Shown one piece after another: positions 1-6,446 of a stretch of 9,523 nt of DNA. The DNA is from Chloroflexota bacterium (lineage in GTDB: Bacteria; Chloroflexota; UBA6077; JACQUR01), in assembly GCA_016210245.1 (NCBI GenBank), contig JACQUR010000104.1, forward strand, positions 1 to 9,523. The letters are read 5' to 3'. The notes beneath the pieces were generated by a model, which was not told where the DNA came from, ran no database searches, and saw only the letters and a program-made list of their open reading frames with translations. The number at the start of each line of letters is the position of its first letter. The first letter of the stretch is position 1. The position numbers and the translations under genes are program-made.

Positions 1-2351
1 ACCTTGAGCTGGCCGACCGGCAGCCGCTTCAGGTAGCTGAGCGAGGAGTAGCCGGTCCCGAAGTCGTCGATGGCGATCCGCACCCCCATCCTGCACAGCC
101 GGCGCAGGCTCTCCAGCGCCCGCGCCGCGTCGGCCATGATCGCGCTCTCGGTCAGCTCCAGCTCCAGCCAGGCCGGCGGCAGGCCCGAGGCCGCCAGCAG
201 CTCGGCGATCGTCTCCGGAAGCTGGGAGTCGTGCAGGTTGCGCATCGACAGGTTCACCGCCACGCTCAGCGGCAGCCCGGCCTGCCGCCAGGCCTGGCAC
301 TGGCGCAGCGCCGTACCCAGCACCCACTCGGTCAGGGGCTTGATCAGCCCGGTCTGCTCGGCCAGGGGGATGAACTGGTCCGGCGGCACCAGCCCGCGCT
401 CGGGGTGCTGCCAGCGCACCAGCGACTCCACCCCCACCCCCCGCCCACGCTTGAGGCCCACCTTGGGCTGGTAGTGCAGCCGCAACTGGCCCTGCTCGAT
501 CGCCTGGCGCAGCTCGCCCACCAGCTCCAACCGGCCGGGGCTATGCTGGTCCTGCTCGGGGGCGTAGATGGCGTAGCCGCTGCCGGTCCGCTTGGCCACG
601 CTCAGCGCCACGTCCGCTCGGCGCAGGAGCGTCTCGGCCTCCTGGCCGTGCTCCAGGTAGAGGGCGATGCCGGTACTGGCGCCAACATCGATGTGGTGCC
701 CATCGACCACGCAGGGCGGCTCCAGCACGCCCTGGAGCTTACTCGCGGCCAGGATGGCCCCCTGCGCGTCCGTCGCGGGCAGCAGCACCGCGAACTCGTC
801 CCCGACCACACGGGCCACGGTGTCCGTGGCCCGCAGCGCCGCCCGCAAGCGCTGCCCGACCTGCTGCAACACCAGGTCGCCCGCGTGCTGGCCCAGGGTC
901 TCGTTGACCTCCTCGAAGCGGTCCACGTCCATCACCAGCAAGGCCAGCGGCCGGCCGTCGCGCTCCGCAGCCAGCAGGGCCTGGTGCAGGCGGTCGTGGA
1001 GCAGGGTGCGGTTGGGCAGGTCGGTCAGCGTGTCGTACAGGGCCTGGTGCTCCAGGGCCTCTTCCGCCTGCCTGCGGGCGGTGATGTCGCGGGCGATGCC
1101 CTCGTTGGCCACCAGCTTGCCCTCGGCATCGTAGACCGGGACGTTGTGCCGCTCGATCCACACGGTGTGCCCGTCCTTGTGGCGCCACCGCACCACCGCG
1201 GGCTCCGAGGACGCCTGGGCGGCGCGGGAGGCCAGGAGCGGCACGTCCTCGGGGTAGGCATTCCTGAGGACCAGGTCCGGGTCGGCACACAGCTCTTCGG
1301 GGGTGTAGCCGAGGATTCGAGCGACGGCCGGACTGACGTAGCTGAAGCCACGCTGCGGCCGCAGCTCGTAGCGGTAGATGACGTCCGGCGCGTTCTCGGC
1401 CAGGCGGCGGAAGCGCGCCTCGGACGCGGCCAGCTCCGCCCGCCGCTGCTCCGACTCGACGTGCAGTCGCGCCGCCTCCAGGGCCGGCCCCACCTGGGCC
1501 GCGAGCAGGGCCAGGAGCTGCACCTGCTCCACCTCGAACCGGCGGCGAGTATGCGTGTGGACCACCAGCGCGCCGATGGCATGCTCCCCGACCAGGAGCG
1601 GCACGGACGCGGCGCTCTGGATGCCGTGGGCCAGGCTCCAATGAGTGGCATGCTCCCAGTCCGGGTAGTGCTCGACGACGACCGGCGCGCCCTGCTGGAA
1701 GGCGAGCCCCACTATTCCATGGCCCGAAGTGATCTCCGTCTTTTCCAACGCCGGCAGCCCGCTTGCTGCCAGCCGGCGCAAGCGTCCCGCCTCGGCGTCC
1801 CACCAGAAGAGGCCCGCCGCGTCCGCGCTCAGCAGCTCGCGCGCGCGCACGACGGCCAGCCGCGCCAGAGCGGCGGCATCGAGCACGCCGCTGGTGGCAA
1901 CCGCCAGCTCGTGCAGGGTGTGGAAGGCGCGCTCCCGCACTCGGAGCGCCTCCTCCGCCCGCCGGTTCTCCAGGCGGAGCTGGCGCTGTTCCAGCGCGTG
2001 CGCCACCGCCGGCCCCAGGCGCGCCAGCCGGTCCTTGAGCAGGTAGTCGGCTGCGCCCCGCCGCAGGCACTCCACCGCCAGCTCCTCCCCGATGGTGCCG
2101 CTGACCACGATGAACGGCACGTCCAGCCCGCGCGCCTGCAGGAGCTGCAACGCCCGCGGGGCGTCGAACTGCGGTAGGGTGTAGTCGGCCAGGATGAGGT
2201 CGAGGCCCGCGTCGAGGTGGTCCACGTACTCCGACTCGTCCTCCACCCGCTGCCAGCGGGGTTCAAGCCCCGCCCGCTTCAGCTCAGACACCATCAACTC
2301 GGCGTCGTCGGGCCGATCTTCCAGGATCAGGACGCGCAGGGGCGTGGCCAC
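1..2351 (-). CDS. REC-GAF-PAS-GGDEF-EAL cyclic-di-GMP signalling protein (3' end beyond window)
   Basis: I read 783 codons with no stop from a GTG at 2351 to the window edge. GGGGAGG at 2357-2363 lies 5 nt upstream of the GTG and decides the start. Domains in order: receiver (about 5-120; acidic EDRPDD, phospho-acceptor D56, S84, K106), GAF (about 140-295), PAS with PAC (about 310-427; ARILGYTPEEL, GIARDITARRQAEE), GGDEF (about 430-597) and EAL (from about 605, cut). The cyclase signature reads VGDEF (516-520), not GGDEF, while the inhibitory RxxD site (R507-D510) is kept. The EAL motif is ESLVRW (642-647); NLS (700-702), ELTES (732-736), IDDFGTGYSS (761-770) and K783 follow. In these families such a protein regulates c-di-GMP in the cytoplasm; I infer a phosphodiesterase or GTP/c-di-GMP sensor more than a cyclase. 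It starts 23 nt after the response-regulator gene, so it is probably the last gene seen of that operon. Confidence 0.93.
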   Translation of the reverse strand, partial: MATPLRVLILEDRPDDAELMVSELKRAGLEPRWQRVEDESEYVDHLDAGLDLILADYTLPQFDAPRALQLLQARGLDVPFIVVSGTIGEELAVECLRRGAADYLLKDRLARLGPAVAHALEQRQLRLENRRAEEALRVRERAFHTLHELAVATSGVLDAAALARLAVVRARELLSADAAGLFWWDAEAGRLRRLAASGLPALEKTEITSGHGIVGLAFQQGAPVVVEHYPDWEHATHWSLAHGIQSAASVPLLVGEHAIGALVVHTHTRRRFEVEQVQLLALLAAQVGPALEAARLHVESEQRRAELAASEARFRRLAENAPDVIYRYELRPQRGFSYVSPAVARILGYTPEELCADPDLVLRNAYPEDVPLLASRAAQASSEPAVVRWRHKDGHTVWIERHNVPVYDAEGKLVANEGIARDITARRQAEEALEHQALYDTLTDLPNRTLLHDRLHQALLAAERDGRPLALLVMDVDRFEEVNETLGQHAGDLVLQQVGQRLRAALRATDTVARVVGDEFAVLLPATDAQGAILAASKLQGVLEPPCVVDGHHIDVGASTGIALYLEHGQEAETLLRRADVALSVAKRTGSGYAIYAPEQDQHSPGRLELVGELRQAIEQGQLRLHYQPKVGLKRGRGVGVESLVRWQHPERGLVPPDQFIPLAEQTGLIKPLTEWVLGTALRQCQAWRQAGLPLSVAVNLSMRNLHDSQLPETIAELLAASGLPPAWLELELTESAIMADAARALESLRRLCRMGVRIAIDDFGTGYSSLSYLKRLPVGQLK

Positions 2352-2374
2352 GATCGCCTCCCCGTGGGAAACGC

Positions 2375-2818
2375 CTACAGCTTGGGCGGCTGGTTGAGCA
2401 GCACCCAGTACAGGCCCACCTGTCGCACGGCCTCGGTGAACTGCTCGAAGTCGACCGGCTTGACAATGTAGCTGTTGACGCCCAACTGGTAGCTCTCCAC
2501 CAGGTCGCGCTCCTCGCGCGACGAGGTCAGCACCACCACCGGGATGGCCCGCGTGTGAGAGTCGCCCTTCACCTGCCGCAGCACCTCCAGACCGTCCACC
2601 AGCGGCAGCTTCAGGTCGAGCAGGATCACCTTGGGGCGGCTCATGAGGCTGCGCTCCGCGTATGAACCGGTGCAGAAGATGAACTCGAGGGCCTCGGCCC
2701 CGTCACCCACCACGTGGATGCGATTGGCGAGGTGGTACCGCCGCAGGGCATGGAGCGTCAACTCCACGTCATTGGGATTGTCTTCGACGAGCAGGATCTC
2801 TACGGGCTCCTCAGCCAT
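2375..2818 (-). CDS. Rcp1-like single-domain response regulator
   Basis: This 147-residue protein is a lone receiver domain with no output domain. It begins EILLVEDNPNDVELTLHAL, the style of Rcp1, the partner of cyanobacterial phytochrome Cph1. Receiver residues are all present: acidic pair E12/D13, phospho-acceptor D68 in ILLDLKLP, T98 and K120 in IVKP. Such proteins take phosphate from a partner kinase and act by protein-protein contact or as a relay. The ATG at 2818 is one base after the kinase stop and has a perfect AAGGAGGT site 7 nt upstream, inside the kinase gene. The same frame is open further upstream, but that part runs through the kinase gene and is not coding. Tight linkage makes the adjacent histidine kinase the likely phosphodonor. 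Confidence 0.95.
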   Translation of the reverse strand: MAEEPVEILLVEDNPNDVELTLHALRRYHLANRIHVVGDGAEALEFIFCTGSYAERSLMSRPKVILLDLKLPLVDGLEVLRQVKGDSHTRAIPVVVLTSSREERDLVESYQLGVNSYIVKPVDFEQFTEAVRQVGLYWVLLNQPPKL

Positions 2819-2819
2819 G

Positions 2820-4691
2820 TCACAGACCTCCTTCGAGAGTGAAGTAGAACGTCGCGCCCTGGTTGACCTCTGCCTCGGCCCAGACGCGTCCACCGTGGCG
2901 ATGCACGATGCGTTGCACGATGGCCAGGCCCACGCCGGTGCCTTCGTAGTCCCTGGCGCGATGCAGCCGCTGAAAGACGCCGAACAGCTTGTCCGCGTAG
3001 CGCATGTCGAAGCCCACGCCATTGTCCTTGACGAAGTACACGTGCTGGCCGTCCTCCTCACGGCTGCCGACCTCGATCACGGCCACCTCGCACGGGCGGG
3101 TGAACTTGAGGGCGTTAGCCAGCAGGTTGGCGAACACCTGTCGCAAGAGAGCCGGGTCCCCCAGACACGGGGGCAGGTCGCCAATCGACAGTTCGACCTG
3201 CCGCCCCTCCTGCTCGGAGCGCAGCTCGGCCAGCGCCTGGCGGGCAAGATTGGCGGGCTGGACCCGGTGCTTCGCCAGGGGCTGGCGGCTCAGGCAGGAG
3301 AAGGCGAGCAGATCATCGATGAGCCGGCCCATCTGCTGCGCGTTGTCACGCACGAGGCGCAGGTAGCGCTGGGCTTCCGGGGTGAGCTGCGGCGCGTGCT
3401 CCTCGACCAGGATACGCGAGAAGCCGTCCATCGCGCGTAAGGGCGCGCGCAGGTCGTGCGAGACCGTGTAGCTGAACGCCTCCAGTTCCTTGATTGCGCT
3501 TTCGAGCTGGGCGGTGCGGTTGGCCAGGACGCCAACCATGTAGTCGAAGGCCCGCCCCACGTCGCCGACTTCATCGCGCGCGGCGATGTCGGCACGGACA
3601 CTGGAATCGCCCGAGGCAATCTGGTGGGCCACGTCGCGCAGGCGGACCAGGGGGCGGGTGATCTGCAGTGCGACCAGGGCACCACCTGCCACCGCGACCA
3701 GGGTGACGGCTCCGATCAAGAGCAAGGCGCGCCGGATCATCGCCTCGACTGGGGCGAAGGCGACTGCGCTCGGCTGCTGCAGCAGCACGCCCCAGGGCAG
3801 GCCCGGCACCGGAGCAAAGGCTGCGAGGTCCAGTTCACCCGAGCCACGGCCAGTCTCCAGCGTTCCGCGTTCGCCGGCCACGACTCTGAGCGTGGCCTCG
3901 TTCTGTTCTGAGATGGGCTGCAGGATGCGTTCCGGATCGGGGTGCGCCAGGATGATCCCACCCTGGCGCGTGTCGGTAAGGCTGGCCCGAGCCGTGGCTC
4001 CGCCCCCCAGGCTGGTGATCGCGTCGGAGAGCGCGGCCAGGGAGATGGAACCGCCGATGACAGCCCGCACCCTGCCCTGGCTGTCCAGCACGGGCACGCC
4101 GTACGGTACCACGGCCCGCCCACTTGCCCGCGAGATGACCGGCGCGCCCAGATACGGCTGTCGGGTCGCCATGGCCTGCTGGAACCAGTCACGGTCCGCG
4201 ACGCTGCTGCCGATAGCGGCCATGCCAACCAGGCCGCCGACCCGAGACGTGCCCGCCACATCAATGATGCCTAAGCCGTCGAGGCGGGGGTTGTTCGCGA
4301 GCAGGGCGGCAAGAACAGGTCCTGCCCGCTCCGGAGCATCGTCCAGGATGGCCTGCACGATGTTGTTGTCTGCGGCCACCGCATGAGTATAGACCTGTGC
4401 CGCCTCGACGTAGCGCGCGGCGAACTCGGCGGCCAGGTCTGCCACTTGAAGCTGGCGGTCGAGGATCTCCTGGCGCAGCGTGCTGCGGCTGTTGTCGATG
4501 AGCACGGCGCCGATGAGGCCGGTCGCCACGAGCACGACGAGCGCCGTCAGGCTGACCAGACGCGGCACGAGCCCTCGCGGAACTCCCACCCGCGGGCGAC
4601 CTCCTGGCTGGCCAGAGGCCACGGGCGGCGCCGTTCCTGCCGCCCACTCCGCAGGTGCCTCCATGGTCTCTGTCCCGGACATCGCCCTCAT
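2820..4691 (-). CDS. Membrane histidine kinase: dCache sensor, HAMP, HisKA, HATPase
   Basis: 623 residues from the ATG at 4691. A Pro/Gly-rich N-terminus precedes TM1 (about 42-65). An extracytoplasmic dCache_1-like domain (about 66-318) contains DRDWFQQAMATRQPYLGAPV and VIGGSISL. TM2 (about 320-343), HAMP (about 343-395) and a short coiled linker follow, then the H-box FSYTVSHDLRAPL with phospho-acceptor H412, N-box FANLLANALKF, G1 DNGVGF (from D556), F-box LFGVFQRLH and G2 GTGVGLAI (from 584). All catalytic boxes are intact. The kinase core resembles phytochrome-type kinases, which often pair with Rcp1-like regulators such as its neighbour. Cache domains bind small extracellular ligands; the ligand cannot be told here. 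A TTG at 4736 in the same frame would give 638 residues, but it lacks a good ribosome site. The ATG at 4691 has GGAGG 6 nt upstream, so I prefer it. Confidence 0.93.
   Translation of the reverse strand: MRAMSGTETMEAPAEWAAGTAPPVASGQPGGRPRVGVPRGLVPRLVSLTALVVLVATGLIGAVLIDNSRSTLRQEILDRQLQVADLAAEFAARYVEAAQVYTHAVAADNNIVQAILDDAPERAGPVLAALLANNPRLDGLGIIDVAGTSRVGGLVGMAAIGSSVADRDWFQQAMATRQPYLGAPVISRASGRAVVPYGVPVLDSQGRVRAVIGGSISLAALSDAITSLGGGATARASLTDTRQGGIILAHPDPERILQPISEQNEATLRVVAGERGTLETGRGSGELDLAAFAPVPGLPWGVLLQQPSAVAFAPVEAMIRRALLLIGAVTLVAVAGGALVALQITRPLVRLRDVAHQIASGDSSVRADIAARDEVGDVGRAFDYMVGVLANRTAQLESAIKELEAFSYTVSHDLRAPLRAMDGFSRILVEEHAPQLTPEAQRYLRLVRDNAQQMGRLIDDLLAFSCLSRQPLAKHRVQPANLARQALAELRSEQEGRQVELSIGDLPPCLGDPALLRQVFANLLANALKFTRPCEVAVIEVGSREEDGQHVYFVKDNGVGFDMRYADKLFGVFQRLHRARDYEGTGVGLAIVQRIVHRHGGRVWAEAEVNQGATFYFTLEGGL
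2826..2833 (-). promoter_or_regulatory. Perfect Shine-Dalgarno for the Rcp1-like gene
   Basis: On the minus strand the bases read AAGGAGGT, fully complementary to the 16S rRNA tail, 7 nt before the ATG at 2818. They also encode the last residues of the histidine kinase (EGGL, then TGA). This fixes the regulator start and suggests translation coupled to, but possibly stronger than, the kinase. Confidence 0.85.
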
Positions 4692-4732
4692 CGCCCCCCT
4701 CCAGACCGATGCCTCGCGCGGTAGCGCCCGAA

Positions 4733-4777
4733 TCAACCAGGCATCACCGCAGGTCTATCGATGCTCTGCGCCCTCAT
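4733..4777 (-). other. Possible 14-codon upstream ORF ahead of the histidine kinase
   Basis: An ATG at 4777 opens the reading MRAQSIDRPAVMPG and stops at 4733. AAAGGG lies 7 nt before the ATG. The stop overlaps the alternative TTG start of the kinase. It could be a leader peptide that couples ribosome flow to the kinase gene. Short ORFs like this arise often by chance, so support is weak. Confidence 0.2.
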
Positions 4778-4840
4778 GATCGTGCCCTTTCCTCGATTGA
4801 GGATGCTGAGTTGGACGTCCACACCGCCAAGTGCGTGCGC

Positions 4841-5233
4841 TCACGTTTCACCCTCACCCGGGAGCGCTCCGCCGACCGCGGCATCGACCGCCCGAAGAAG
4901 CGTCACGACCTGGCAGGGCCAGCGCACCTCCCGGCATCCGCTCGAGGGCGCTCCGGCCGCCACCGAGGTCAGTTCCAGGCATGGCACGCTCTGCCTCCCG
5001 GACATGCGTCGCACTCGGCCCAGCAGGGCTTCGCGGCGTTCGAGGCTCAGCCCGGGCGCCAGCAGCACAAGTTGGGCGTTCGCCATCAGCTCGCCCGGCC
5101 AGTCGAGCGCTGCTCCCGGCAGGAAGCGCACGTCGTGGCCGGCTCCCTGGAGCAGGATCTCCAGCGCCTGGCCGACCACCGGATCGTCGCCCAGGATGGC
5201 CACGACGGCAGAACGGCGAGGCCGATACCCCAT
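4841..5233 (-). CDS. Small pseudo-receiver (CheY-like) protein lacking the phospho-acceptor
   Basis: 130 residues from the ATG at 5233. The N-terminal half keeps receiver-fold features: a hydrophobic strand, then GDDPVVGQALEILLQGAGHDVRFL with the acidic pair D16/D17. The strand where the phospho-acceptor aspartate should lie reads LVLLAPGLS, with alanine at 59. The switch Thr is plausibly T89 (LELTS), and the usual Lys-Pro is replaced by RWP (104-106). I therefore infer a receiver-like fold that is not phosphorylated in the normal way and may act as a protein-interaction module. It lies 149 nt upstream of the kinase in the same direction, so it may be the first gene of the operon, though that gap allows a separate promoter. 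No Shine-Dalgarno precedes the ATG, so leaderless translation is possible. The frame extends further upstream only through repeats. Confidence 0.75.
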   Translation of the reverse strand: MGYRPRRSAVVAILGDDPVVGQALEILLQGAGHDVRFLPGAALDWPGELMANAQLVLLAPGLSLERREALLGRVRRMSGRQSVPCLELTSVAAGAPSSGCREVRWPCQVVTLLRAVDAAVGGALPGEGET

Positions 5234-5239
5234 AATAGT

Positions 5240-5251
5240 CGGTATAGCATA
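5240..5251 (-). promoter_or_regulatory. Candidate -10 region and near-leaderless start of the pseudo-receiver gene
   Basis: On the minus strand TATGCT (5251-5246) continues as ATACC, ending about a dozen bases before the ATG at 5233. Transcription starting 6-7 nt after it would leave almost no leader, which fits the missing ribosome site. There is no good -35; that zone is occupied by the arm of a perfect inverted repeat. Similar bases (TATGCTGGTACC) occur at 8984-8995. Confidence 0.3.
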
Positions 5252-5264
5252 GGGCCCGTATCTT

Positions 5265-5312
5265 GCCATCGGCCACCTGGCCGATGCCGCCCTCGGCCAG
5301 GTGGCCGATGGC
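5265..5312. repeat. Perfect 20-bp inverted repeat, 8-nt loop
   Basis: The left arm GCCATCGGCCACCTGGCCGA (5265-5284) is exactly complementary to the right arm at 5293-5312, with TGCCGCCC between. Each arm contains a nearly self-complementary 18-mer of the type ATCGGCCANNTGGCCGAT, so the region also reads as two copies 24 bp apart (5268-5285 and 5292-5309). It lies 32 bp upstream of the pseudo-receiver ATG, overlapping the expected -35 zone. It may be a regulator-binding site, an RNA hairpin or a dispersed genomic repeat. Confidence 0.85.
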
Positions 5313-5333
5313 TCCAGGCGAGGCGCTTCGAAC

Positions 5334-5357
5334 CGCCGAGACGCCGAGACGCCGAGA
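5334..5357 (+). repeat. Three tandem copies of CGCCGAGA
   Basis: CGCCGAGA occurs three times head to tail (5334-5341, 5342-5349, 5350-5357), followed by GCTCTGGAGA. It resembles, from memory, widespread intergenic repeats built on short GGAGACAC-like units, here in a GC-shifted form. No coding role is seen. Confidence 0.7.
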
Positions 5358-5434
5358 GCTCTGGAGAGAATGGCACAGGGTGTTTGCTTCCTGGGGCTTC
5401 CCCACAGGAGTGAGCAGGTCTGACGGGGAGGCGC

Positions 5435-5538
5435 CTGTCGCCCCGGCCCGTAGGGGGCAACGGCCCTGTCGCCCCGGCCCGTAGGGGGCGACGGCCCTGT
5501 CGCCCCGGCCCGTAGGGGGCGACGGCCCTGTCGCCCCG
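5435..5538. repeat. 31-bp tandem repeat array, three full copies plus a partial
   Basis: Full units lie at 5435-5465, 5466-5496 and 5497-5527, with an 11-base partial copy at 5528-5538. Copies 2 and 3 are identical; copy 1 differs by one base (CAACGG for CGACGG). Each unit begins CTGTCGCCCCGGCCCGTAGG and contains GTCGCCCC facing GGGGCGAC, so each can fold into its own hairpin. There are no spacers, so this is not CRISPR. It looks like an expanded intergenic hairpin repeat. Confidence 0.9.
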
Positions 5539-5625
5539 CCGCGCGGAGCGCGGCAAAGGTCCCGCGAGCCGGGGCCTCCTGCTGTGGCCCTCCACCCACG
5601 GGACCTTTGCCGCCCTCTGGGCGGC
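5538..5625. repeat. Foldback element: 14-bp stem with a small hairpin at each end
   Basis: CGGCAAAGGTCCCG (5551-5564) pairs perfectly with CGGGACCTTTGCCG (5599-5612). The outer ends each overlap a perfect 7-bp hairpin with a 3-nt loop: GCCGCGC-GGA-GCGCGGC (5538-5554) and GCCGCCC-TCT-GGGCGGC (5609-5625). The two terminal hairpins differ in sequence but keep the same geometry, which suggests selection on shape. It begins where the 31-bp array ends. It may be a small non-coding mobile element or the end of one. Confidence 0.8.
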
Positions 5626-5665
5626 GGGCGGACAGAGCCGACTCTGTTGGTTTTCTGGACCTGAG

Positions 5666-5702
5666 CACCTGGATAGGGGAAGATGGTAGGCGCATCCAGG
5701 TG
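5666..5702 (+). promoter_or_regulatory. Hairpin abutting the transposase ribosome site
   Basis: CACCTGGAT (5666-5674) pairs perfectly with ATCCAGGTG (5694-5702) around a 19-nt loop. The Shine-Dalgarno GGAGG (5703-5707) begins at the next base. In several IS families a leader hairpin blocks translation of transcripts that read in from outside; that role is inferred here. A 6-bp hairpin (ACAGAG/CTCTGT, 5632-5647) lies further upstream. Confidence 0.5.
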
Positions 5703-5714
5703 GGAGGTGTGGAG

Positions 5715-6176
5715 ATGTCGCTGCAGTGGGACCTGCCTCGGCAGATACCGGCGGAGACGGCTCAGCTTGGGCAGGCCCTGCTCGGTCCCGAGCACGTCTA
5801 CCGGCAGCTCGGCGAGCGCTTCGACGAGCTGTTCCCTGACGAGAGCGCGTTTGGCGCGTTGTACGAGGTGACGGGCCGGGGGGCCATCTCGCCACTGCTG
5901 TTGGCCCTGGTCACGGTCTTCCAGATGCTGGAGCAAACCCCGGATCGGGTGGCGGCGGACTGGGTGGTCAGTCGCCTCGACTGGAAGTACGCCCTGCATC
6001 TGCCCCTGAGCTATGCGGGCTTCCACTACCGCGACCGGTGCGCCTTCCGCAAGCGCTTGCTGGCGCATCGCCAGGAGCGGCTGGCCTTCGAGCCGGTGCT
6101 GAAGCGGCTGAAGGAGCTGGGGCTGATCAAGTGCCGGGCCAAGGGGTCGTCAAGGAATAACTTCCTGACCTGGTAG
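5715..6176 (+). pseudogene. N-terminal fragment of an IS1182-type transposase (DUF772 domain)
   Basis: 153 codons from the ATG at 5715, which has GGAGG 7 nt upstream. The protein begins MSLQWDLPRQIP and contains ALYEVTGRGAISPLLLALVT, ADWVVSRLDWKYALHLPL, FHYRDRCAFRKRLL and LKRLKELGLIKCRAK, the pattern of the N-terminal domain of IS1182/IS5-like transposases. Family members usually run to several hundred residues and carry a DDE catalytic core. Here similarity stops at about base 6143, where RGKQRTDST-type sequence would be expected, and the frame ends 11 codons later. The catalytic core is absent, so it cannot be an active transposase. The break coincides with the end of the oppositely oriented transposase remnant, which suggests insertion of that element followed by loss of the rest. 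Confidence 0.8.
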
Positions 6177-6371
6177 GTGAGTGGGTGGATCGCGGGCAGG
6201 CAAGGGGCGGGGGCGCAGCGTGTAGTTCCACTGCGGGCAGACCGCATGGGGCTCCAGGTTGAGTTGGGCCCACTCCGCAAACTGGGGCGTATCGGCCGAG
6301 GTGCCCACGCGCATGTAGCCCTGGTTGCGCTGCAGGTCGTAATCTGCAGCGACCTGGCCGATATCCTGGCC
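6150..6371 (-). pseudogene. Internally deleted transposase remnant, ISAzo13-like
   Basis: The minus strand reads YDLQRNQGYMRVGTSADTPQ, then FAEWAQLNLEPHAVCPQWNY, then TLRPR and a short tail to a TGA at 6150. The first stretch resembles, from memory, ISAzo13-type transposases near (I)YDLARNxGFVNVGTDHDT; the end resembles their C-terminal WNYTI(K/R)PR. In full-length proteins these are separated by a long stretch holding catalytic acidic residues. Here they are adjacent, implying an in-frame deletion near 6270-6278. No start is assigned; the frame stays open upstream only as an antisense frame over the next gene. It is either decay or a mini-element derived from a full IS. The family assignment is moderate. 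Confidence 0.55.
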
Positions 6372-6446
6372 GACGGCTCGCCAGTGGCCCACGAGCGCCC
6401 ACACCGCTGGCGACGGCCACCCGGCGGCTACCTGCCACGCACACCA

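Noticed and set aside
231..2177. 648-codon open frame on the plus strand
   Set aside because: Its protein has no domain pattern and is rich in His, Gln, Arg and Leu. The opposite strand encodes a clear REC-GAF-PAS-GGDEF-EAL protein over the same bases; this is its antisense shadow.
2631..3440. 269-codon open frame on the plus strand
   Set aside because: Antisense to the kinase ATPase domain and the response regulator, whose motifs are unmistakable.
5435..5538. CRISPR array
   Set aside because: The units are contiguous with no unique spacers, and there is no cas gene in the window.
4854..6068. 404-codon open frame on the minus strand
   Set aside because: It runs through the tandem repeats, the foldback and antisense to the transposase. 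Its repetitive AVAPYGPGRQ-like stretches are translations of the 31-bp repeat.
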